Assembly: GCF_042453785.1 (NCBI RefSeq)
Contig: NC_091667.1
Span: 36,076,001-36,140,000 of the forward strand
Direction of reading: 5' to 3'
DNA: 64,000 nt
Origin: Malus domestica
Lineage: Eukaryota; Streptophyta; Magnoliopsida; Rosales; Rosaceae
Part shown: in pieces, positions 23,917-35,856 of the stretch
Layout: every line of letters begins with the position of its first letter
How positions within the stretch are numbered: position 1 is the first letter of the stretch
Program-made: the position numbers and the translations under genes
The notes under the pieces: model-generated
Told to the model about the DNA's origin: nothing
What the model saw: only the letters and a program-made list of their open reading frames with translations
The model's database searches: none

Positions 23917-25500
23917 ACAAGTTCTTCCTATTCTCTCTATCCTTCTAAGGCAAAACCCTAACGTTGCAAACCTCAACCGTCGGTCCCTTGCTAAGGCTTA
24001 GGCTGGCGACAACCCCTCCCACCTTCTTTTACCATTCCCCTCCTCCTAGCCTCTCCACCCCTTGCTCCTTCTTCCTACCCTTGCTGCGACCCAACCCCCC
24101 CCCCCCCCGGGAACCCCTCAATTCGCTGTTATTTTTTCTTTTCTTCTTTCTTTATTTCCTTGGTCTGCCCAGTACCTTCTCCTCGCACTCTTCTGTGCGT
24201 ACCGGCTCCCATGGTTTCGATGGCGAGCCTCAGATCCATTCTGTTGTTTTATTGTCGCACAAGGCTCTTATTTGGGGCTTAGATCTGCGGTTTTGGGTTG
24301 GTTTTTAGGTTGTTTTATGGGTATTTGACCTACTCTTCTTTTTCTGTTCTTGCCAGGTTGGTGGCGGTCTTACCTCTGGAGGTTTTGTTTATTCGGCTTC
24401 GTGTAGCTCCTGGGTGGGGTTTGCACCCGGCGGTAGCTTCTTGGTCTCCCACTGTGTGGGTGTGCATATTTGACAACATTTTTCTCTTGGTTGTTTGGAC
24501 ATCCGAGGGCTTTACCCTTGGAACTATCGTTTTGTCCTCTTTGGGTTCGTGATGGTGGTGGGGATGGCGGTTCAGTGGCATGGGTGGTCTTGGCTTGGCA
24601 ACCCATTTACCACCCATGTCGTTGCCGTTATTTCTTGCCATTACTGCGACCAACTCTGGTTTGTGGAATCTCTGGTGGCTTTCGGTACTATTATGTTGGT
24701 TTGGTTTATGGTGGTGTTCCGACGATTTCGATGGCTCTGGCTGGAAACTTTTCCTCTCCACCTCTCTCAGTTCGTCCCGACTACAGCTGGTGTTGCACTT
24801 CTCCCGACATTTCTGCATGTGCCCTGGTTTTGCTCCCCACACCTACTGTCAACTTGCAGCTACACCACCTGTTTATTTGGACTTGGATTCTCTGCCCTCC
24901 CATTTCGGTGCCCTCCCCGTGCCCTCCTGTTTTGTGTGGTCACGGTTAAGTCACGTTAATATTTTATATTATTTTTTTATAAAAATAATAAAACAAAAAG
25001 AAATATTAATATAAAATGTTGACGTGGCTTAACCGTGACCATAAAAACAGGAGGGCATGAGGAGGGTACCAAAATTGGAGGGCAGACAATCCAAGTCCTG
25101 TTTATTTTCTTTTGTTTTTTAGTTTAACGTTTTATTATTGGTCTGTTGCTTCGGCCTTTGTGTCATTTATGCAAATTTGTTGGTAGCCTTGCTGTCACAC
25201 ATAGGTTTTTGTATCGCTTATTCAGTTTTGTAGCCTCGCTATCTTGTTTAGGTTTTGGTGAGGGTTTCGTTGCTTGGTATGTCACGTGTCTTTAGGACAT
25301 ATCAATCTCAGGATTCCTCGTTTTAGTGGTGTGCTTTGTGTGATGACCGTATGGGGGTTTTTAAATCATTTGTATTTGTGCTTATTACCTTCAAATCAAG
25401 AAATTGATCACTGGAGTATATGTACCCATCTGGCATCCTTGTAAGTGGTTGGTTATGTTAATGAAATTCTATCATTTCTCTCTAAAAAAAAAAAAAAAAA
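23917..25500 (+). mobile_element. Retroposed sequence with poly(A) tail
   Basis: The sequence ends in a 17-base A run (25484-25500), and a 10-bp match aaccctcttt is found at 23907-23916 and across the A-run junction at 25499-25508. This pattern fits LINE-mediated retroposition with a target-site duplication. The insert starts like a transcript leader (caaaaccctaacg) and has GT-rich interior sequence. Several overlapping open frames of 80-170 codons exist, but none shows a reverse transcriptase or other domain. It may be a processed copy of a non-coding or unknown transcript, or a 5'-truncated LINE. It is interrupted by a MITE at 24879-25098 and contains a C run at about 24097-24108. Confidence 0.5.
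24879..25098. mobile_element. Mutator-type foldback MITE, 220 bp
   Basis: Long inverted repeats of about 95 bases on each side pair almost end to end, from GGACTTGGATT on the left to AATCCAAGTCC on the right. Both arms contain tggtcacggttaa-type sequence, around an AT-rich loop. A perfect 9-bp duplication TGTTTATTT flanks it (24870-24878 and 25099-25107). The 9-bp duplication and long arms fit Mutator-like elements. A diverged half copy (gttgacgtggtttaaccg) is at about 60.37-60.42 kb. Confidence 0.85.
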
Positions 25501-25508
25501 CCCTCTTT

Positions 25509-26477
25509 GTGCAGGTACTAAATATCCTATCATAAAGCCTCGTTAATGTTTGTTAATCATTTCGTGTTCGTTCAATTTTTTTTTTGAAAAACCAAAACCT
25601 AAAAACTTGTTTGATGATTGTTTTCAAGTTTCAAAAGAACAATGAAAATTGAAAACTAAAACCTTAACGCTACTTTCTAAGTCTTAAGACCATCATTGCC
25701 GATATAGTTTCTAACTTAGCCGGCCTTCTATTAGGTATGGGGTTGAATCATAAAATGTGATATTAGTAACGTCCACTATAAAGTGTATATTATTTTGTGT
25801 TGAATGCGACTTTGTTCTCCAACATAAACAAGTTTTCAATTTATAAGAAAATAGAAAACTAAAAATAAAAATCTGAAATTATTATCAACATCACCATATA
25901 TTCATATATTCATGTTTTCATGCTTTCTTATTTATTTATGTTCATAAAAAGATGATCGATCAAATAAAAAAGTCATTAATAACAATTAATATACTATATT
26001 CAAATACGTACATATATATATGCGTAGTTAGGATTTTCAAAATAATGGGATCATAGTATCAACCAAAACGTTTTATTGGGCCATTTCGTCGAGTACCTAG
26101 TAGGCATCTGCCAATTCCTGTCAACATATGCCAAAAGTTTATGCCAACATATGTCAACAACTACTATTATTAGTAGAAGCTTGTCGAGGGTGGATACATG
26201 ATACTGTAGAGTAATATTGAAGACTGCCAAAGCTTTTCAACTAAAGCATTTCATACAAGAAGAGAGAAAAGAAAGACAAATATGATAGAAGAAAATAAAA
26301 GAAGTAGGAATATGAGGTTGTAATTTAGTTTGCCTTAACTGTTAATTATAGGGGTCAAATACAATAATACAAACAAATACACATGGAGTTTTTGGAGTTA
26401 TTGGTGTCAAGGACAACCAATTAATGACCTCATGCCTGCTTCACCACTAAATATCTCCTACATCTTAACAAAGCCAG
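25509..26477. other. Intergenic region downstream of RING copy 3
   Basis: AT-rich, with no supported gene. The final portion probably includes the 3' UTR of the minus-strand RING gene. Confidence 0.45.
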
Positions 26478-27047
26478 CTACCTCTTGAGCTGGTAATCGT
26501 CCCCAAACAAGTAAATCATCCTCTCCGCCCTCCATGGATCCAACTCCCGTTCATGACCTTTTGGTTCTGGAGTAGTACAATTCTTGGGCAATAGATTGGA
26601 TCGACAAAGAGGACAGGTACACTGACCCTCATCAATCCAAGCATCTAGGCACTCTTTGTGAAATACATGTGAACAATTGGAAAGCTCTCTCACCCTTTGC
26701 CCTCCTTCCACTTTATCCATGCACACAATACACGTATCGGTGTGCGAGCCATAATCCGAATCCTGCGTGTTGCCTCCTCTATTTTGCACCGTCGGGAGCT
26801 GGTTCTTCACGGATTCAGCTATACAGTGAACCGGCAACGGCACCAACCAAGGCGAAGGGGTTACTTCCGGGAATAAATTATTGTGATCTTGTAGCGCAAC
26901 ACGATCAGAATAACTTATTCCGGGAAGCTTGTGATATTGATCATCACGTAAAGTAATCATGAACGAGTAGTAGTGTGTCTTGATGATCCTGAGGAGATTG
27001 AGAAGGGAAAGTAACATTTTGATGAGCATGTTTCTTGATTGCTCCAT
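26478..27047 (-). CDS. RING-H2 finger protein, probable E3 ubiquitin ligase
   Basis: Intact single-exon protein of 189 aa, the likely functional paralog of the broken copies at 17.7 and 18.8 kb. The start at 27047 (MEQSRNMLIKMLLSLLNLLR) aligns with MGRPRN of copy 2. A longer frame begins at 27146, but its extra residues come from an A/T-rich leader. The hydrophobic N-terminus is at about residues 7-22. A conserved WLVPLPVHCIAESVKNQLP segment lies at 67-85. The RING-H2 ligands are Cys106, Cys109, Cys125, His127, His130, Cys133, Cys145 and Cys148. The C-terminus is DPWRAERMIYLFGDDY. It should transfer ubiquitin from an E2 to unknown substrates, perhaps at a membrane. A TATATATA at 27078-27085 is too close to the ATG to be a simple TATA box. 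Confidence 0.9.
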   Translation of the reverse strand: MEQSRNMLIKMLLSLLNLLRIIKTHYYSFMITLRDDQYHKLPGISYSDRVALQDHNNLFPEVTPSPWLVPLPVHCIAESVKNQLPTVQNRGGNTQDSDYGSHTDTCIVCMDKVEGGQRVRELSNCSHVFHKECLDAWIDEGQCTCPLCRSNLLPKNCTTPEPKGHERELDPWRAERMIYLFGDDYQLKR

Positions 27048-28077
27048 TTCTTTATCAGATGAATAAAATTCTGGAAGTATATATAGCAGGAAAAAAAAAA
27101 AAAAAGTTGCAGAGCCTTTAAGTAGTGAAAGGATTGTAACCTTCAACAGTGAATGAAGATAGTGAAAGGATCGTTCACATAATTTCTTTAACAGAAGAAG
27201 CTAGCATTAAAGATAGTAGGGTACGTAAGATTTCAGCGGCAGCTGCAATTTCGGTAGGAGATAAATGTATGCCTCTCTGTGTGTGTCTCGGCCTCCGCTT
27301 ATATACATGATTCATGAAGTTACCTGAGTTGAGGGGTACGGTGACAGCAGACAGCTTAACTTTAGGATACGTGTGATGTTAATTTACTGTTTTTGTTGGT
27401 ATGTCTAATGTTTGATCAATTCAAACTTGAACAAAGTTGAAGTTCCTTCGACCGTAAAATCAATTGGCAATTTAGGAGTAGCCAAACTATTTATAAGCAC
27501 ATACAAAGTTCTCTTTTTTCTGACGTAAGATTCACTTTCAACAATACTACCATGTACTAAAAAATGGCCGAAAAGTGGGGAATTTATTAATTGATTGGGA
27601 CTGAATATCATATAAATGAAGATGATGTCCAGTCCAGCCTTAAGGCGTAGACTATATTAGTTTACAAGGACTCCATGTTCCGATTGTGGGATATTGCTGT
27701 TTGAGAAGAGGAGATCCCTTCAAGGTTCACCTTATTTTTCACACCCAAATTAAAGAAGCGCCCACTTACCCCTCTTTCTAGAAAGACAGAAAGAAATAAG
27801 GATGGTTGATCACTCAAGAAAAAGAAACCCTAAAAAGAACTAGAAGCACCAAGATATTATACGTACTGTAGCTTGTACGGACTAATCTTCAAATATTTAT
27901 ATCTTCCTTTTTGTCAACGCGCAGGTATATATCACAATCATAGGTTTATTATATAAGTACATGTGATTTGACCATAGACTTTTTGAGTGCATCTATATAA
28001 TCGCTTTCGAAGCCGGGAAGAATGTATATTTGTTAGCTATATACAAAAAAGCTTCACTTTCCGTTGTTGTCTACATA

Positions 28078-28112
<35 letters not shown>

Positions 28113-29019
28113 TTTTCCAAACCTACATATGCATATATGTCTATGATTAATTTGTAATTTACGTTCTGAAAGAAATTAAGAATGCAGAAAAGTCTAAGTT
28201 CCTACGTACGTCCGCGAATCGGTATCGAGAGTCTATACACACACTTCGACTAATGTTTAAAATATTAGTATCGGTGAAAATATTGATTTGCAAATTTATG
28301 AAAATATCGACACATATATTGAATATCGATATCGATATTTATTGCTTTCGATGGACATAATGAAATTTTTGTCAACCATGGTTTGGACAAAATATAAGAG
28401 TTTATTTGATATTTAACAAATGTGTCAAAAATATCAATAATATATATCGATTTTAGCCTAAACTTAAGACTTTCTCCGATATAAGGTGAATTTTAGACTT
28501 CATTCCCCATTTCCATATCTTTCTATGATTTTTTTAGATATTTTCATAGAAATATCGACTGTATCGTGGAAATTTAAAACTCTGACCTCAATGTTGGTCC
28601 TTTCATAATATATTATACAATATCAGATAGACTTATTTACTTAAACCTAATCCAAACACAGCGCGCTTTCTCAAATGAACTTTCAGTAGTTGTTACACGT
28701 TTATTACAATTATCAAATTTTCTTCCTCGTGAAAGCATCGCAACTACTCGGCCACTATGAGTCTATGATACTATCCACTTCAAATGAACTCATCCACGAA
28801 ATAAACAAAGGTCAAAACTAAATAAACGTCATTTACCATATATTTGTCGATGGATTTTTCGTTACGATAGTGAAAGTACGGAAAGGAGAATTAGACCCAA
28901 GTATAATTAAACAAGCACACTACGTACCCCCCCCCCCCCCCCCCAAGTCATCTTGGCCTAACCAAACCCATGTTTGATGTATCAGAAAATTAGTAATGCA
29001 CCTGTGGTTTATCTATTTA
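27048..29019. other. Intergenic region with a foldback and a TA repeat
   Basis: No gene is supported. A (TA)n run lies at about 28079-28109. An imperfect foldback of AT-rich sequence rich in atatcga motifs spans about 28253-28589, and a C run lies at 28927-28944. Confidence 0.45.
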
Positions 29020-29416
29020 GGCCTGATTGGATTATTAGTTTCCGTGGTGATATGATAGTTGGATGATAGTTCTTGTGGTAAAAAATTAGGATTGAAGCCC
29101 TTATGGTGAATTATGTTAGGATTTGTGCTCAAAATTGAAAATTATGTCTACTCTCCATTAATTATTAACAAGTGAACCACATAAATGAGGATAAGAATTC
29201 TCCGTTAATTGTTAGCACGTGAGACTTACATGTGAGGCTAATTTTAACTTTTTAGCCTCACATGTGAGCCTCATGCGCTAACCATTAACGAATTTTTCGA
29301 TTTTAGGCATAAATTCTAACCAAATTTCACCACATGGGCTTAAATCCTAATTGTGTACCACATAAACTATTTTCCGAGTACCCTATCACTACAAAGACTA
29401 GTAATCTAATTAGGCC
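29020..29416. repeat. Foldback MITE, about 400 bp
   Basis: The left arm starts GGCCTGATTGGATTATTAG, and the right arm in reverse complement reads GGCCTAATTAGATTACTAG. The arms stay similar for over 100 bases (aggattgaagccct against aggatttaagccca). ATTTA lies left of the element and ATTATTTA right of it, a possible duplication. Confidence 0.7.
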
Positions 29417-30524
29417 ATTATTTATTGTTTCAACCAATACTAATGAAAGAAAAGTAACGTTTTAGTTCGTTTGTTCTAGTTGAAGTAAACAAAAAAAACA
29501 CTTATTGCTAATTAGTCATTGACCATTTGGTAGGTCTTTCGGGGTTTGTTTGGGACTTCTTCTAAAATAATTAAAACTGTTGTCTAATAGCAAAAAGTAC
29601 TCATGACTATTTGACTGATTAACTTGAAAGTGTTTTATGTGAATTTTAGAAGCGATTTATAGAGAAACATGTGCTTATTTAGAGCATTCCCAATGAAGGG
29701 CTTTATATGTGGCTGGAAAAGTTATGGATATAACCTATTGTAGAGCTTCGAGGAATCATTGGGGCTTTATAAAAGAATATCTTCCAATGAGGAGCTATTT
29801 ACTTTTGGACTTTATATGGGGCTATATATATATATATATATATATAGTAGTAATTTGATTACACGATAAAACAAATTGTATTAACTTTTCTTAAGTTTAT
29901 TTTTGGACGTGTTATCTCAAAAAAAAAAAAACAAATTATGAACATTTCAACCTAAAAAAATTCATTTTCTGACAAAGTTGGAATTGATCACTTATGAACC
30001 GTTGGATTAGGTTTCTTTATCTCAATTTTATCCGTTGGTTTGTTTCTCCGAAATCAGACAAGATAAGATTTCATCTCATAATTAAATTGTAATGCCCTTG
30101 CAATTTAGGTATGTTGTTTGTTTATGTTTTCAGTTTAGGTCTCTAAACTTTCAATGTCATTTTAATATGTAGTGTGTTTGTATTTAGAAATTAATAACAG
30201 TAAACTCTTTTAGTAGAACATCTTATATCATTTTATGTCTTAAGCATTACACATACATATAAAATGAAGGATGACCTTTGGAACAAAAAATGTAAAGAAA
30301 AAGAATTTAAAAAAGTATAAAAGAGGAGTACAAGTGTATTCGCAAGTGGGGGAGAGTGACAAAATTTGGTTCACATGGGTAGCTACTTTTCTCGTGGGAC
30401 CCACTGCTTTTAGGGGCTACATGTAGCTTATTTTTTGCTACCCAAGGAAGGGAATTGCTAGCCGTGGTGGATCTAGCCCCATTTTCCAACTCATTGGGGA
30501 TGAAATTTCTCATTAGGACTTCAA

Positions 30525-33500
30525 GGGTGCGTTTGTTGCATCGAACTGTCTCGGACTGGACTAGTTGCAGGGACTAAGCTGGACTGGCTTAGACTAGACT
30601 AAGCTGGACTAACTTAGTGAAGCGTTTGGTGTAGTATCGGACTAAGAAGCAGGATAATGAAAACAGTACTGTTCACCAGATTTGTGTTTGCTTATACTAG
30701 AACTACATTATTGTTCTATTTTAATAACTCAAAAACATATGCCCAACGCCCTAAAATTTTTGCCATTGTGTAATAGAGTAATACTACAAATCTCATGATC
30801 TGGGTTAATTGAAGCATATTTTTGCCATGTATATTATGAATCTTAAAAAAAGAGGACAATTGTTTTGTTTTTAGTACCTGCTAATATAAATGAAAAGATA
30901 AATACATATCCTAATTCAAATGAAATTGGGCTTGGTGTATAAAACGGTTTTACCACTTATTTTCCCTCCAATATTTTGTCTAGTTACAAAAACAATCTCA
31001 ATTCTGTTAGAACACAGAGCAGGCTCCACAAGTATTCCAAGTTTAAACAAGAAAACAAGAAACAAATCAAGAGGTACAAAAATGGCCAAAAAATTTCATC
31101 GAGCTACATATGTTTTTATTTTTGTTTTTCTTTTACAAAAGTCATATTACGGGAGGGAGATACACAAACAAAGAACCTCGAATGTGAGGGTAAACTGGCT
31201 TAACCACTATTAACGGAGGCAGTACAACTAGAAGTCCCTTGCAACTCCATTTTCTTTAGATTGAAATGTTTTTGGGAGATTAACCCAAAGAACTCACATG
31301 GATTTCTACCCATATGTTCTTTTAAACAGAATTTTTTTTGGGGATTGGACCAAATTAATATTGTTATAAATATTTGTTACAGGGGGACAAAGCATCAATT
31401 GTTGGGGGTGCCATAAACTTTGTGAAGGAGCTAGAGCAGATTTTTCAGTCCATGAACAGCAACAAGAGGAGCAAGCAACAACCTTTGGCTGACTTCTTCA
31501 CCTTCCCACAATTTTCACCTTCCCACCATGTTATTCTTTCTATTCGAATGACATCCCTTATCAAGTAAACATGTTCTTGTACTGTCAACACAACAACATC
31601 ATAAATACGCCAATCCTTTGTCAACTTCACAACATCAACTATGGAAATGGTACATTAAATTACAATCTTAAGGTAGCAATCATAATGCATATAGACTTCA
31701 CTGTGAACAAACAGTTTGTATGATAAAAACCACAAGAAGACCGCCTCCTTTATTGAAATTGCTATCTAGGAAAAAAACTTGTAGTTCAAACTTATTCATC
31801 AGAAACATAGCATTCAACAGGAAAAGAAGCTATTGTCATCCAATTAAACATAGTTCAAACTTGTAGTACACTCCTTTGAAGATATTGTCATCCAATTAAA
31901 CATGTAGGACACTGGAATTGGGGGTCTTTACCACCTAATTAAAGAAGTGTATTTCTAAAGTTAAATTCATACGATCAAATATCAAACAGCCATGAAGTTT
32001 TACAAAATGGTGGGTCCTTTTTTATATTGCCTAAACAGTTTGGTTTTTCTATAATATCACAGAAGTCATATTCACAGAGATGCAACGCAAACTTTCACAC
32101 ATCCAAGGACTACATTCAATAGATCCATGTCGAAAATTGATCTATGGGTTTAGGAATTATACCTTCTTCTAGACTTGAGGGTTTTCAGTCGTTTGTTACT
32201 TGTTTTCCCTTGGGTTCTTAGCATTGGCCACTTCCGTTTATGCTCCTCTTCTTTGCAACCAACAACCACAGAATATTGCAGTTCAGCATCAACCCCACAC
32301 GGTACAAAACATTCACATTGTAATATCATGGTTGGGCATTGACAGGACATGTGGAATTTCTTCCTGCCTATCTCTAAAGCCATTCAAACAAGGTGGTCCG
32401 AGGAAGGTAAAAGGAAATAAAAAAATGCAGAAACAAAACCAAACAGAGGATACGACTTCGAACATAACCACAAACCAGACTCTTTCATCACTTGTCACGT
32501 GAGATATAGCAAGGCTTAGTTGTAAAGCCATGGTCGCAAGGCTTAATTACAAAGCCATCATAGTTAACAAGTAGTATTTTCCTGTGAATGAACAGAGTTG
32601 TGAGTGTTTTTTATTCACTTTAAAAGGAGGGGTGGGCGGGAAGTTGGTATATGAATCCAAATGCATTCAAGATGCATGCTAGTTAACCCTCCTGCCATAT
32701 AGAAAGTCCAAAGTATGAAAGGACACAAAATTTTCAGATTAGCTGCTTATAAGAACAACTATGGAAATTCATTGGGTGCACGTTATAACTTGACTTGTAT
32801 GCAATTGCTCTCACTTTCATATACTTCCCAGTGGCACAAAAGTAGAGTAAATTTTAAGCCAACTAAAAATGTCTAATTCATGGCCCATGCACTAGTAAAG
32901 ACAATCCTTTCACTAGTCATCTCTCCTTGTTATCAGAAGAAATCTTTACGCCTCTCCCAGAGAATCAAACAAACAAATAAAATGAGACCAAAGATGAAAA
33001 TTCTTGCAAAAGTTTCTCTAAAAGCTGAATGAAGATATTCAGATTTTCCACTGTAATCCAAACTCCATAAGCCCTATAAAATAGGTCAGGATTTTAATGT
33101 CAAACATGCCTGGTAATACAGATCTCCTTATATATGCCTTCAGACTAACACCTAATTTTCTCAGAATCTCATATAAATAGTGCATAACAAAAATTTCTTC
33201 AGCTCACATTAATTCTCATCCAAACAATTCACAAACATCCAACCCTACATGAAATTTAATAAAATAAAAAAGAGAAACTAGTAAAGATTCGTGAACTAAG
33301 AACATAAAAACGAAAAACCACACAGATTTATGCTAACATAACAGAGATGGAAGTATGTGTTCTTTCTGCAAAAGAAACTTGTCGATTTTATGGCCAAGCA
33401 TGGTTTCTGAGTTCGGATTTGAAAGAAAAGTTGAAATATGAAAACCCCAAATTCTAATCTCAATTTGACCCAAACATCAAAGCCCTAATTTGTTCAAGTG

Positions 33501-33957
33501 CAGAGGTCTATGATTGAAAATTTCTCAAACCCAAAACAACAAAATCAAATAAAGCTCAATAACATCACGATCTGCAAAACAAATTGAAGAAATAAATCAA
33601 AGTTTAGAAGTTTACCTGACAACTCCGAGCATATAAGGGCGAGCAGATGCGGATGAGGGAAAGACGCAGAGATGATGGTGAGAACAACGACGATGAGGGA
33701 GCAAGCAAGGATGACGATGAGGGAAGACGCAGACACAAATAAGACCAGCGACTCTCTCGCGGTTCTCTCTATCAAAACAGCGAAGGGCTTACGAGTCCGC
33801 CCGAAATTGGGGACATCCCGTTAAGAACGCGTAAGGAGGTCTTTAATCCAAGCGAGTCCGACCTAAGCTCATTAAACCTAATCCTGGAGCAGACCAAACA
33901 ACGGACTACAGTCTAGTCCAGTCCAATCATGCCTAATCCGGTCAAACAAACGGGCCC
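30525..33957. mobile_element. Inner Harbinger-like element, 3.4 kb, TSD CAA
   Basis: The left terminus GGGTGCGTTTGTT matches the reverse complement of the right terminus (GGGCCCGTTTGTT) at 11 of 13 positions. CAA is found on both sides (30522-30524 and 33958-33960). Subterminal sequence is rich in ggactggactag-type repeats at both ends. A 1.0-kb member of the same family lies at 44379-45394. No transposase frame is visible. The interior holds a bHLH exon fragment and other unrecognised sequence, including a 77-codon minus-strand frame at 32150-32383. Confidence 0.78.
31383..31568 (+). pseudogene. bHLH transcription factor exon fragment captured in an element
   Basis: An intron acceptor (tttgttacag) is followed by an open frame [20 protein letters not shown], then [12 protein letters not shown]. 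This matches helix 2 of plant subgroup Ia bHLH factors (typically [19 protein letters not shown]) and the [11 protein letters not shown] segment that follows in bHLH94/96-type proteins. The basic region and helix 1 are absent. The frame ends after unrelated residues at 31568. It lies wholly inside the element at 30525-33957, so it was probably acquired by the transposon. It cannot make a DNA-binding protein. Confidence 0.75.
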
Positions 33958-34006
33958 CAAATGTAGTAGCTCATGAAGGATAAAACCCTCATTGGGGATG
34001 CTCTTA

Positions 34007-34330
34007 GGAAGCACTTCCAAGTGTTTTTCAATAAACACTTGAACTTTTAATAAAGTTCAACTTGTTGCTTTACTTTTAATAAAAACACTTATGAGCAAAA
34101 ATGATTAGAGAATGTCCTAATTTAAGTATCTTTCTAGTATATATATTAGATGGGAATACGATGCTAAGACTGGGGAGAAATGTTGATTTGTGATGACAGG
34201 GCCCAAAGGCTTCGTGTCATATAGCTTTCGTATTACATTTGAGCTGACATTTGCTTTCTGGACTTGTGATTCTTGTTGCTTAGTACTACAGTCTAGTGAT
34301 ATTTCTCGTCACTTATAAGTGAGAGGTTAT
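34007..34330 (+). repeat. Diverged direct repeat, copy A (right part)
   Basis: Similar over about 300 bases to 35884-36200, including gtttttcaataaacacttg, cttgttgctttacttttaat and tagtactacagtctag. Its left continuation is at about 29630-29681, split off by the Harbinger-like insertion. Confidence 0.85.
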
Positions 34331-35015
34331 AGACTCGATTTTTGATAAATACGAATTCGAGCTAAATTATTATAACTAGCTCATTTATTAAAAAAACAAT
34401 TTTCACTTCTCTTGTGATGAATGAGAGACGAAATCATATGCAGCCAGTAAAGCCAAAGGAAAAACCGCATCTCAGCTCCGCAGCACCTCGTTTATGGTTT
34501 CCCCAATCTCACACGTTGCAAAACACAACAGAAATACAACGCAATCACGTTTGATCTGGGAATCGATATCAAAACAATCTAGCAAACCTTGTCACCACAC
34601 ATTTTATATATAGCACCAACCAAAACTGTCCGACAACTTCCTTTTTCCTTCTTTTTCAAGTAGAGTACTGTCAAACATGAGGGAATAACATATGCGATAC
34701 AGGAGAGGCCAACACTAACAGGTACAATTAACATTGGATCTAAAAAGGGGCGAAGCGTGTGAGGGGAAGATACACTACTCACATTGTGGGTCTAGACCAA
34801 GACTAGTTGATAATCAACGATAAATAGATCTCTAATGAGTGCAAAGCTAACCATATTCCTTTATAAACAAGGCTCATAGGTAATTGAAGAACTACTTCCA
34901 GCTAACTCCCCCTAGTGATCATCACTGCTTCCATCAACACAGGATGCCTGCATCAAAAGAAGTTAAACATGCAACTTATCCCGTCAATAAGGACAAAATG
35001 ACTGAACCGAAAAGA

Positions 35016-35174
35016 TCGTACCCAGTGCACAAGGCTCCCGCTTTACGCAGGGTCTGGGAGAGGTGAATGTCGGCTAGTCTTACCCCCATTTATGGAGAGG
35101 CTGCTCCCAAGTCTCGAACCCGAGACCTACCGCTCATGGGCGAAGGCACTTGCCATCGCACCAAGTGCGACCTC
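35016..35174 (-). mobile_element. tRNA-derived SINE with a 17-bp TSD
   Basis: Read on the minus strand, the 159-bp body starts gaggtcgcacttggtgcgat, has an A-box-like tggtgcgatggc and a B box (ggtctcgggttcgagac), and ends cttgtgcactgggtacga. A perfect 17-bp target-site duplication TGACTGAACCGAAAAGA flanks it at 34999-35015 and 35175-35191. The small ORF over it (34884-35066) is not a gene. Confidence 0.93.
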
Positions 35175-35856
35175 TGACTGAACCGAAAAGAATGAAAAAA
35201 AAAATACACACGATCTGTTGTGATCGGAAAGAAATCAGAGTATGACATATGATTATAGCAGTTAACAATAATGACTAGCTCATCAATTATTAATCAAAGG
35301 ACAAAAAATTAACAGGGGGTGTGTGGGAGGTAAAAACGGTGTGTGGATAACACCACCCAACTACTAATACACACGGACAGCTACCATGCGGATGAAGACT
35401 TCACTGTCTATGTTTCAATTGTACATCAGTGTGCCATAATAGTATACAGAGAAGAAGCTCATGAACAGATTGGTAAGGTTGGAATTTCAAAGGAACCATT
35501 TGCAAAAAGGCCAGAAGGTTAACAATGAGACCAAATATCATATAGAAGAAAACCGTGAAAAAATTGGCAGGATGATGGACTTTTCGCACAAATGTAAATG
35601 TTTTTCAATAACTCTGCAACACATGCACCCGAACATCTATCCCAGATTCAAATATTTACGACATTTACTAGCAATTCAGATATGCAAAACTTACAAACTC
35701 ACGAAAACAGATCAGTCTCAAACTAACTTAAAGCAAGCAATGTGATGAATTCAATAGTTTTAAACAAACTAAAAGTAATTTCTGGAGAAACATGTGCTTA
35801 TGTGAATTTAAAAGTGCGTTTGACAGATTAGCTTAAAAGTGTTTATGTGAATTTAA

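Larger units (their letters stand above)
29682..34003. mobile_element. Outer Harbinger-like element, TSD TTA, with a nested insertion
   Basis: The termini are GAGCATTCCCAATGAAGGG (left) and GAGCATCCCCAATGAGGG (reverse complement of right). TTA flanks both ends (29679-29681 and 34004-34006). About 890 bp belongs to this element and the rest is the inner element at 30525-33957. It carries no transposase. The sequence interrupted by it can be read intact in a paralogous segment at 35.86 kb. Confidence 0.82.

Noticed and set aside
24062-25014. Overlapping frames of 80-170 codons
   Set aside because: No recognised domain. They overlap a MITE and a poly(A)-tailed retroposed sequence.
27078-27085. 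TATATATA as TATA box of the intact RING gene
   Set aside because: Only about 31 bases from the start codon, leaving no room for a normal leader. Left unassigned.
35016-35174. tRNA-like A and B boxes
   Set aside because: The unit has a 17-bp target-site duplication and no cloverleaf end. It is a SINE, not a tRNA gene.
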